Of a stretch of DNA of 64,000 nucleotides, positions 1 through 10,300 are shown in pieces. The stretch is from a virus. Made by a program: the position numbers and the translations under genes. Where the stretch lies: the IMG/VR virus record IMGVR_UViG_3300045738_002140, positions 1 through 64,000 of that record. One strand, 5' to 3'. Numbering within the stretch: position 1 is the first letter of the stretch; every line of letters begins with the position of its first letter. The notes beneath the pieces were generated by a model. The model ran no database searches, was not told the DNA's origin, and saw nothing but the letters and a program-made list of their open reading frames with translations.

Positions 1-72
1 GAGCCCGAAAAAGTCGAGGAGCCCGAGAAAGTCGAGGAGCCCGAGAAAGTCGAGGAGCCCGAAGGGGTAGAG
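1..72 (+). repeat. 18-bp tandem repeat coding for EPEKVE
   Basis: Four consecutive 18-bp units are seen. The first three differ only at single A/G third positions and the fourth is degenerate (EPEGVE). The unit length is a multiple of three, so changes in copy number keep the frame. The array may continue left of the window. Confidence 0.85.
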
Positions 73-240
73 GAGATCGCTGAGGAGCCTGAAAAGGCCC
101 CTGAGGAGCCTCAGGAGAGCTCAGAAGAGGCTCCCAAGGAAGAGGATGGGGAAGTGGCAGAAACGCCTCAGAAGGCCCCTGAGGAGCAACAAGAGGCATC
201 TGAGGAAACGCCAGAAGATAATTTAAAAGAAGGGGAATAA
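1..240 (+). CDS. C-terminal end of a Glu/Pro-rich repeat protein (partial)
   Basis: An open frame enters from the left edge and stops with TAA at 238-240. The visible 79 residues are almost entirely Glu, Pro, Lys, Ala and Gln, starting with a tandem EPEKVE hexapeptide and degenerating into EEP/APEE blocks, ending NLKEGE. Such a tail is very acidic and probably disordered. No fold or catalytic motif is visible, so the function cannot be named. It lies upstream of the tape measure on the same strand, in a place where virion structural genes are expected, and is separated from the next gene by a terminator. It could be the tail of a structural or head-decorating protein; that is only positional inference. 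Confidence 0.75.
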   Translation, partial: EPEKVEEPEKVEEPEKVEEPEGVEEIAEEPEKAPEEPQESSEEAPKEEDGEVAETPQKAPEEQQEASEETPEDNLKEGE

Positions 241-263
241 AATACAAATAGTTAAAAATCCTT

Positions 264-287
264 GCCCCATACTCTGGGGCTTTTTTT
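264..287 (+). terminator. Rho-independent terminator
   Basis: A GCCCC/GGGGC stem with a 7-nt loop is followed directly by seven T residues. It lies 23 bases after the stop of the repeat protein and should end that transcript. The stem resembles the terminator at 59664-59693. Confidence 0.8.
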
Positions 288-327
288 ATATATGAGGCTA
301 GAAAAACCACAACTGAGGACAGCATAC

Positions 328-1308
328 ATGGACATTGTTAAGGGGTACTCTCCTGCCCTTAGCGAAAAGTTTGGCTCTTTTTATATAAAGCACATAGACT
401 ATGAATGTACAGAAGATCTAGATGAAGTAAAAGAAAAGCTATTTAAAAAGGCCACGAAAGAGGGACTACCTGACGCAAAGCAAAGAGAAAAAGATATAAT
501 AAAAGAAGGCTTTTGGTCTGAAGAAAAAGACAAAAAGATAAAAGAATTAAAAGAATTTTTATCGAGACTAAAAGAAACCAAGGCTAAGGTATTGCTCCAA
601 AAAGAAATAGACTCAATCAACAAAGACATAAAAATAACAGAAAAAGAACTAGAGGAGCTAATCCTAGAGAAGCTAGAGCTTATGGGGTATACAGCAGAGG
701 TTTATACCGCAAAGAAAGTAAACGAATACTATCTTAGAACAACCTCATTCAAAGACAAGGATCTAAAGACAAAACTTTTGTCAGATGAAGAATTTGATTA
801 CCTTCAGGATCCAGATGTCGCTGACCTTACAAAGGCCTTCGGAAAATATTCCGAACGATTTGAAGAAGAAAATATAAAAAGAATTTCATTATGTCCTTAT
901 TTTCTTAATTTCTTTTCCTTATCAGAAGATAATCCTATGGTTTTCTATGGTAAACCGGTGGTTGAATTAACCTTCAATCAGGTAGATTTATTTAGCTATG
1001 GAAGATATTTCAAGAGCATGATCCAAGGTATGAGGCGCCCACTTACAGAATCGGAGCTAGACGATCCAGACAAAATTATAGACCTATTTAATTCAAGCCA
1101 AAACGCAGAGAAGGTAACTAATAAGACTCAGAAAAAAGAAGGAAAAGGAAAAGCAACAAGCATAGTCGGCGCAACAAAAGAAGATATGGAAAGAATGGGT
1201 ATCTCTTCTGACGAAATTAAGGCTCCGGGCGTAAGCCTGCACGCTGAAGCAGCCAAAAAGGGCGGAAACTTAAGCATGGAAGATCTCATAAAGTTACATG
1301 GAGCTTAA
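328..1308 (+). CDS. Hypothetical protein in tail assembly chaperone position
   Basis: The 326-residue product is not recognised by sequence. The frame is open from a TTG at 262, but that start lies in the terminator stem. ATG 292 has no ribosome-binding site, whereas ATG 328 has TGAGGA nine bases upstream, so 328 is preferred. Residues 30-130 are highly charged and likely helical or coiled coil (long Lys/Glu runs). The middle is more hydrophobic (PYFLNFF, VFYGKPVVELTF). The C-terminus has a low-complexity KKEGKGKA stretch and ends MEDLIKLHGA. It sits immediately before the tape measure, the place of tail assembly chaperones (lambda G/GT) in siphoviruses. I found no convincing slippery site or frameshifted extension, so this role is inferred from position only. 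Confidence 0.6.
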   Translation: MDIVKGYSPALSEKFGSFYIKHIDYECTEDLDEVKEKLFKKATKEGLPDAKQREKDIIKEGFWSEEKDKKIKELKEFLSRLKETKAKVLLQKEIDSINKDIKITEKELEELILEKLELMGYTAEVYTAKKVNEYYLRTTSFKDKDLKTKLLSDEEFDYLQDPDVADLTKAFGKYSERFEEENIKRISLCPYFLNFFSLSEDNPMVFYGKPVVELTFNQVDLFSYGRYFKSMIQGMRRPLTESELDDPDKIIDLFNSSQNAEKVTNKTQKKEGKGKATSIVGATKEDMERMGISSDEIKAPGVSLHAEAAKKGGNLSMEDLIKLHGA

Positions 1309-1315
1309 ATAATTA

Positions 1316-1322
1316 AGTGTAA
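1316..1322 (+). promoter_or_regulatory. AGTGTAA box before tape measure gene (candidate late promoter element)
   Basis: AAGTGTAA lies 20 bases before the tape measure ATG, followed by AGAAGGAAAAAGGAG as a strong ribosome-binding region. The same box and spacing occur before the genes starting at 21384 (minus) and 22297 (plus). It may be a phage-specific late promoter element; there is no proof of transcription. Confidence 0.4.
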
Positions 1323-1342
1323 TTATAGAAGGAAAAAGGAGA

Positions 1343-4300
1343 ATGGCTGAATTACCGACAACTTTAAGAGTAGGCGTAACAATAGACCGGGCATCGCTTT
1401 CTAGAGCAGAAAGAGATGTCCAAAGGTCTTTCAGGAATATTCAAAAATTAGCCAAGTCTGGCAAGCTCCTTGGATCGGCCTATACCGCACCGTTAGGTCG
1501 CATAACGCATTCCGCAGACGAATTTACCAAATCCCTAGAAGCCTCAAATGCTCGTGTCCTTGCGTTCGGAGCTTCCGCTGGCGCAATCTATGCTGTTGAA
1601 GCAGCTTTCTCCGCATTAGTTAGAAAAACAATAGAAGTTGAAAAATCACTTAAGGACATAAACGTAATCCTAGGACTAACAAGCTCAGACCTCAGGGGCT
1701 TTAGTCGAGACCTTTTTAAGATAGCTGGAGAAACGGGACAATCTTTCGCTGAGCTCGCTAAGTCTGCTACAGAATTTTCAAGACAGGGACTAGGCGCAGC
1801 AGAGACCCTGAGGAGAACTAGGGACGCAATGATTCTTGCTCGCTTAGCCGGTATGGACGTGATAGCTTCTACAGAGGCTCTAACTGCGGCCATGAACACC
1901 TTCAATGATACCGCGTTAACCTCGACTGTGATCGTCAACAAGCTCGCTAATGTTGATGCTAAGTTTGCTGTTAGCTCAGAAGATTTAGCCGAAGCCATAA
2001 AGCGCGTGGGTAGCTCTGCTATTGCTGCCGGGGTAAGCTTTGATTCCCTGTTGGCAACCATAACCGCAGCCCAACAAAAAACTGCTAGAGGCGGAAGAGT
2101 AATCGGTAATAGCTTTAAGACAATTTTTACTAGAATACAAAGGCCTAGGGTCATTAAGCAGCTTCAGGACATGGGCGTAGCCGTAAAAGACATGTCTGGC
2201 AACATGAAGCCCGCAATGGAGATTCTTCAGAACTTTGCTAGTACGTACGACAACCTAAGTGATTCCCAAAAAGCACTCACTGCAGAGATGCTCGGTGGCG
2301 TTTTCCAAGTAAACGTACTGAAGGCTACAATGTCTGATTTAAGTTCAGAATATTCTATATATAGCCAAGCCCTTAAGGTCGCAGCTAACACGACTAACGA
2401 GGCAGTAGACAGAAATGAAGAATTAAACAAAACCCTTGCTGCATTGCTCAATGAAACACTGAACAATGTAACTGCGTTCGCTGCGGCCATAGGAAAAACA
2501 TCGGTTGGTCCAGCGATAGAAAAAATCTTAGGTACAATTAATTCAATAATTGAAGCCTTTACCATCAAGGACCCAGAAAGCTGGGGGGCCAAACTTGGGG
2601 AAGGTTTGTTGTCTGGAATAGGGAAGGTCCTTTCTGGTCCGGGTCTTATTTTATTAGCTGCGCTTCTTGCTAAGATAGGTGCTAACTTTTTGAAATTTAC
2701 AATCAAGGCGGTCCAAACATTCACTGGATTAAATGCAGCTGCTCAGGAGCAAGCGAGCATACAGACGGTAATACAAAACATTTTAATAAAAAATCCAGAA
2801 ATTATTAACAAAGCCACAGCAAGTGCAGAAGGTCTTCTGGCTGTAGAAAACGCAATGCTTAAGGTGATGCAAAGCCAGAATACGGCCATGGCTAGTGCAG
2901 CCACGCTGAGCGCAAGTATGGCTGCGAACCTTACCGCCGCTACAAAATTGGGCGGTGGTCGAGTTGGAGGCAAGAAGGGGGCAAAGGCTTCTGGGGGGTT
3001 CATTCCTAACTTCGCAATGAAAACAGCCGACAGAACAGAAGCTATTGGAGCGATGGTTAACGGATACGAGGCCGGAGAAACCAAGAGGGCCCACATAAAG
3101 GGCATAGGTCAGATAATATACAACTCAAAAGAAACAAAAAAAGACGTAGGGCTTGGACAAGACGCCATACTTCCACCGAAGAACAGCTTGGGAGCAGATA
3201 GATATAAAAAAGCTTTCGAACAGATGCACGGGTATGACCCATATACAGCGTCTGGGGGCTTTGTGCCAAATTTCACCGCGCCAAAAACAAAACCAAAAAC
3301 TGCGGCGGGCAGCTTAACTGTCCCTTCTTCTCAGTTCGGTGGGGTTGCTCTTATTGTATCAAAAGATCTAGGTTTTGGAAAATTAGGGTTTACCAAGGAA
3401 GCTCTTGCTAAGGGCAAAATAACGGTTCCTGATAGCATGATGGGTATAAAAAGCAAACAAGGAAAAAGTGGGGACGTATTAAATGTTACAGGCATAAGAC
3501 AATACGTTCCACAGAGCCTTAGCCATGGGGATATTTCAGACAAATCGAAAAACAGCAGATTCGACGATATGATTAAGCAGCCCCTTGGGGGCGCAGTAAG
3601 GGCAATAGCTCAAAAATTATTAAAGCCTGCCACCAAGGAAAATTTTCCAAACATAAACAAAATAATGAAGCTTGTCAAAAAAGACAAGTCAGGATACCCT
3701 CAATTTGCTGGTAGAATTTTTGAAGCGGCAATCAATACTGCTATATGGTCAAAAGACATGGCTGGATCGAATACGTGGGATCATAATCCAAATCAATTTT
3801 CTGGGAATAACAAAGCCGTCACGGATGCTCTTATAGGAAATAAAGGCAAAGGTAGGGTGGGTGTTCATATCGCTTCCAATAAATACATTGATTCTAAGTT
3901 ATCTGGGCTGGGAAGTGACGCCGCCTTAAAGAGCATGAGGGGCAAACTTACCGGAACAGCCCAAATCAGAAACTCAATCCAGCAGAAACTTAATGCTGTT
4001 GCAAAGACCTCTGCAGTCGCACAGAAAAAGGGGTCATTGACGCCAAACGTAGCCATCACAAAGAAGGGCGTGGTTAAGTCCGGGAAATGGGCCTCTGCAG
4101 GATTTATTCCAAACTTCGCAGACGGATTGGCAGCGGCAGTACAAAGAGAAGCAGCTTCCCCGGGGATTGCGGAAGGGCAAGTGAAAGTCGGTCACGACAA
4201 AAGACTTTATGCTTCTGGTGGACTAGGTGTTTTCAATTCCACAGAAGGAAATCTTGGCAATGCAATAGACAGTCATATGTCTATGGGCAAAAATATAAAT

Positions 4301-7300
4301 GCAATTCAAAAAGCTGGCGCATCAGGCGGGTTTATTCCAAACTTCGCAGGGGAACATCCTCTAAATCAATGGTTAAGATCGTCTGCAGGAATACGTACAG
4401 AGAAAGACCCAACAGGAGCAAAGGGCCTTGGAAGAACCGATCTGGCAAAGATGCAAAAAGCCTTTGACAACCTCAACAAGGCAGTAGAGAAGGGCCCGGG
4501 AGCAATCGATAAGGCCTACAAAAACTTCAGAAAATTTGGATCAGCGGCAGGGCTAAGTAGGCATGAAATGAGCAGCTTCCACAAGAGCCTGAGGACAATG
4601 ACTTCACAGCTTACGGAACAAGCCAAGATAAGAAAAACCAATATAACCGCTGCCAAGTCAACAGGAAAAGCTCTCGAAAGACTAAAGGGAACAACTATTG
4701 CGACTTCGACTGCAACTGAGGGAACGGCAAGAAGGGCAGCCGCCACTAAAGCTGCCGTGTCCGGGAGAGGAGCAGCTGCTGCAGCCGGAGGGGGCGGAAT
4801 GGGCGGTATGGGAATGATGGCCGCTTTCATGTTGCCGTCTATGCTAACAGGAATGGTGGGCGGCGCAACGAGTACCGCAGTTCCGGGACAAGGAGCAGTG
4901 AACACAAACAGGATAATGGATGCAATCTCTGGAGGTGTTATGAAGGGCATGGTTAGTCACATGGTTGCTGGTGCATTGGGCGATGCCATGAAAAAGGGAT
5001 TTGAAGGACTAGGCAAAAAGGGAATGACAGCAGGTCAGGTTGGTTCCATGACTGGGTCAAGGGGCTTTTCTGGTTCGCGCTTGACTGCAGCCGCAAGAGC
5101 CAGACAAGCAGGCGGAGCGGCACAAGGCATGATGGGCCGAGCGGGCACGAGCATGTTGGCTACCAAGGTAGGGGGTAAGGTGGCTTCTCAGGCTTTTAAG
5201 GCCGTTCCCTACGTCGGTTGGGCCATTGCTGTAGCTGACATTACAAGCGAATTAGCTGATGTTTTTGACCAATGGAATGTCAATGTAAGGGCAGCGGAAG
5301 GGAATTTGGCTCAAGCTAATTTCGAACTTACAAAAACTTCAGAAACATTTAATGAATTTTTCAAGATATCCGCAGACCTAAACGAGATGACGCAAGGGTA
5401 CAAAAAACCTGATCCTTTCGTTATAGAAGAAATGAAGTCTAGGCAAATGGAAACATTAGACAGAATGGATCCAAAAAACAGACAAGCAATGATTGGCGCA
5501 ATGAAGAGGGGCGCAAGCACAAAAGAGCTAGAACACATTGCCAAACGGGCAACGGAAGACGCAAAAAGAGAAACTGACTACGGGAAAGTTAAGCTTTATG
5601 CTCATAGGATGCGGTCGGCGGAGAGCAAAAAAACCGGAGAGTTTTCGGTCGCTGCAGGCAATGATCTGTTGGGAAAGGTAACCAAGGCAGGTATAACAGG
5701 GACAGGTATTAACATAGCAAAAGACATGGCCAGAACTATATCAAGGATGCCTTTTGAGACCATCATGCCCAGTGGAGCTGTGGGACCTAACGTAGACCTA
5801 ATATCACGTCAGAATACAATTGGCGGAGAAAAAGTGACGCTCGGGAATGCGGTTACAACCTTCAACGCCGGCGATACAGATGACGAAATGGTTGACGCCG
5901 CTAAAGCGCTTTTCTCTAGCGGGTCGTGGACGGGGGGCTGGAAGGACAGCTTTAAGAAGCTTCAAGAAATAATGGACAAATCTGCCGATCTGGGTAACTG
6001 GGAAGATGAAGTGGGCGAGGTATCAACCCAATTCTATAAACAATTCGATCTAATTTTGGAAGCTATGGGCAAGGAAAACCCAGCAACTAAAGCCGCCGTG
6101 CTTAAAATAAGAGGGAACATGAAGCTTTTGAATACAGAAGACACGGAGGGGTCCGCAACGGTGTTGTACGAGATGCTTACAGAACTAAACAGATCATTTA
6201 ATAAGGGGGCAGGCGACCTCGCGGAATATCAAATAGCCCTTAAGCTTCACAACGAAAGACTAGCTCAAACTAGAAAGAATGTAGTAAATTTTTCAGACAG
6301 GATGTTTGCAATGTCAAAAGTTCTTCAGGACTTTACGAACCAAATGAGTTTTAATATAAACGTTACGAAAATGTCGACTAAGGCTGAAATGGATCGAGCG
6401 AACATGATGGAGAAGTTCGCAGGAAAGAAAGCGGGAATGTTTGGAAACGACTTGGCAATGACTCAATTTAACGCTGACGTTGCTTTTAGGCAGCTCGATA
6501 GGCAGGAGGTAGCCAATGAGCAGGGGGAAAGAATGAGCTCTACTGTCGGAGTAACAAAAGCAATGAGTGAGTTTGCTGGTAAGTTTGCGAAGGTCAGCGG
6601 CAGAATGGGTCAATTTGGTTTGTCTCCGTCCAAACTAACAGAAAAAGAAAGATTAGCTTGGGATGCCCTCGCAGACATGGAGGGTTTGACCGACAGCTTT
6701 TCAGGAGGTTTCGTAAAGGGGCAGGTCCATTTGAATGAGTTTATTACCGGGCTGGAAAATAGCAATAAAATGATGTCCGGAATCTATACTGGGGCTATCC
6801 ACCCGAGTGCGGCTGGGGTACCGGCCGAATTAAAGCAGTTTACCAAAGAAGACAAGGGACTAAAAGAGAGACTGAACGCCCAGCAACATCTGGTAAAAAG
6901 CCTCAAGCAAATTTCAGCAGACGGAAGGGCAAATCTAGAGCTCAACCAAAGAAGCACCAACATAGAAAGAAAAAATGTTTATGACCGAATGAAGGAAGGA
7001 ATGGAGGTTCAGAGAATCCAGAGGGAAGTTTCTTGGGGCGGAGGATTCCAAGCGAACCTGATGGCTACCAGCCTTGACCACGCCTTCAAGATTCAGGACA
7101 AGGCGAACCTTGTTAAGCACTTCGGCTCAGACTCCGCTGTCGGCAAACAATTACAAGCAGAAACAGATTTCGCCATGTCCAAGCAACTAAAAACCCTTGG
7201 TTATAGGGAAAGCGATATTGATCCAACCGCGAAGAAGAGAATGATACAAACAAGTGCGGAAAATATGATGCGACTTGGTAAAATGTATGGAATAAAAATG

Positions 7301-10300
7301 GATCCTGAGGTCGCAGCAAGAAGGGCGGCGATGCAGTTTCAGGCGACCTTCAAGGAGGAAAGCCCCGCAGAATTAATCAGAAGATACCTTCAAGACAATG
7401 TTGCCCCCATGGAGGCTATGAAGAAAATGGGAGATGCCGCTGTAGGTAGTGGAATTTTTGTTGTACCCGGAAAAGGCGCCATAATGCAATCGTATGGCCC
7501 ACAAGCTGGAGGAAAATCTTCGAGAACTAGCCCCGGTCCGGGATCGGGGGGTTCCGCACAGGGGACTAACGTAGCCGGTACCATCAGTGGAGCCGGTTCG
7601 AGCACTTCCACCTTTTTGTCATCCGTTTCCCAAGCGCTGGCGCGCGCCGCCAAGGTGTTTCAAGCCGGCGCCAGTGCGCAAAGCAGCCAAGGTATGAGCC
7701 AAGCATCCTCGCAACCCTCAGGACTAGCCACCGGTTCCGGGACGAGCCGCAGCAGACCACAAAGTCAGCGTGGGCAATCTGCAAACGCCAACCAAGCTGG
7801 TGCGGGAAATGCTCAATCTGCGGGAGGGTCAACACAACTTTCGCTAAGGCCTGACGGATCACCCAGACTAATGCCACCAATACCGAAGAAAAATAAATTC
7901 GATGTGGAATTGGTTGCTGCAGAACTATTTGAAGCTAGATTGTTGAAATTTGGATCAGTGGACTTTGATTCAAGTGCAAGGCCCTTTGATCCCGGCACTA
8001 GGGCGAGAAAAGACTTAGATTTTGAATTAAAAGAAGGGGATCAGGCTTTATTTCCGGAGAAAGCTATATCTCTAATTATGAGCCAACTAGAGCGGGGCGC
8101 TCCGGGACACTTCAAAGAAGGGATAACTGACTTTACCGAAGAGGTAAAGAAATGGCTTAGAGAGCAATATGACCTTGGCCCAGAACAGCCTACGGCGCCA
8201 ATGGTTGGTCCGATAAATAAACCCGGCTCACCTACTGGACCTAAAAAAGGTGGTGGTGGAACTGGCGCTGCCGGTGCCGTATTTGGAATGGCAATGGCAA
8301 TGCGAAACCTTCCAGAGTTCAAGGACCTAGACCCAATGGCTCAACTTAAGCTTGCAGATGAAGTATTTAAACAATATGGACCCGGCGGCATTTGGTTCTT
8401 TTCGGATCCGGCAGCAAGACAGCTTTTACCCCTTATGTTAAATAAGAGCGGGGTTAGTCTTCCCAGAGGCTTCAGCTCAACAGGGGGTGGCGGTGGTAAA
8501 AGCGGTGGAGGTAAATTAAGAGTCGTGCCCACCAGACCGAACAAAAGCCAGCTCCCCAGTGGGGGCGGAAACACTGCTGCCACGGGTGCCGCCAAAGGCA
8601 AAGGGAAACCAGCGCACGTACCGAATTGGGAATCAACGGGGGTGACGATCCTCACGGAGGAAATGCAGCGAGATCCGCATAACGAATGGTACGATCACGC
8701 TAAGTTCGGACCTCGACACCTTAATCCCGCATGGAAAGGTGGGCGTATCAAAGGCTCTGACGGGAAAATTAAAAATTATCCGAAGTATAAGAAGCCGACC
8801 AAGAAACAATCGAGTTTGGGTTCTTCGTCGACCACCATGACCACCTCAACCGGGGCTTCGTTGGGCATTCATTCACCAAGCCCGCAATCGTCTCTCGACA
8901 TTCCTAATTTGTTAAATCAAATAGCGGTTGCTACTGCGGCATCAGTAGAATTATTGAAAAAAATAGAACCCCATCTTCACGGAAGCCAAGGAATAGGGGC
9001 ATCTGGGGTCTCTATAAACAATGCCCTAAACACGGGTGGAGTTATTCCAAATGTACTCGGGCAGATGAAAAAGGACACCGCTATCTTTGCTCAAGTGACT
9101 CCAAATATAAAGAAAATAGGAGATATACAAAGAGCTACCCACCTCGGTAGACTTGGTGCGGCGGGCGCAACGGCCGCAAAAGAATATGGCATTACTCAGT
9201 TGCCGGGCAAATGGACAGATCCAAACAATGTCGCGGCTGGCCCCACGAAACACGATGATCTGCAAGCATGGTTCGACTTGATAAAAAAAGAAATGGGTGC
9301 GGAATTATTTGATTCGATTTTTGAGGGAATAGGCGCACACAGAGGCCCGGCAGGGGCCGTAATCAAGCCCGGCACCCCGGGTCTCTCCAGTATACCAACA
9401 ATGCAGAATGCCGCGGGCGACAAGTTGGTAGATTGGAAAGAGTTAGACAAGATTCTGGTATCTCATTCAACGCGTATAAGAAAGGAAGTAGAAGCCGCAC
9501 ACAAACACGCGATTATGGCTGCCCCATTCCCGGACACTACGGGGCCATACGGACGCCCGGTTGGGGCAACGCAGGCTGGTAGCTTAAAGACTGGTATAGA
9601 CGATACAGTAGATGGCAAAGTTGTCGGTCCGGCGGCCGACACCACCGGCCTTGGCGGCGCGTTGGGTAGATTCTTCAGGTTGATGTTTGGAAAAAACAAA
9701 GGGCCCCTGACGCCAAAGCAGGGTTTCGTAACCCCGGGTGGAAAACCTGCTGTAGGGGAATACGAGGATACTCCCTTGTCCTACTCATCAGGCACTAAAG
9801 GGTTGTTGGAATTTTTCAGGAAAAATAGTTCCAAGTTTGACGCGGATGTAATTGCAGATGTCGTAAAAGCTATTGAAGCAAGAATGCCCGCAAACCAAGA
9901 AAAAATCAAACTCCAAACAACGTTAGACAAAATTCTAGACGAAGGATTCCGAGGGAAGGGGCGCTCCGGAGGTTATGGTTCACCCGAAATGAGATTCGAT
10001 TCCTCTGGCCGTGACGATCCCGAATCGTTCAAGGATTTTGAAAAAGCTAGAGATCTTTGGATAAAGACAATTGAAGAACTAAAGAAAAAAATTAAAGACC
10101 TTCCCGACACAAAGCAGCCCGAAGAAGTGAGGGTGGATACCAGCACAAGAAGTATGTTGATTGGAAGTATGCAAAAGCAGCACGGCATCGGCGGCTCAAG
10201 CCAACTTACAGACGCTAGTGCTATAGCCGACAAATTCAAAAGCCTTACCACAGAGGACAAAAGCCGAGACCTCATGGCGGGTGGAGGATTCACTGCGCAG

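Noticed and set aside
1-72. Possible CRISPR array
   Set aside because: The 18-bp units are directly adjacent without spacers and code for a hexapeptide repeat in an open frame.
262-327. N-terminal extension of the gene upstream of the tape measure (TTG 262 or ATG 292)
   Set aside because: The extension crosses a terminator stem and has no ribosome-binding site; ATG 328 has TGAGGA at a good distance.
1240-1342. Programmed frameshift before the tape measure, as in lambda G/GT
   Set aside because: The A- and G-runs near 1254 do not form a convincing slippery heptamer and there is no extended overlapping frame to enter.
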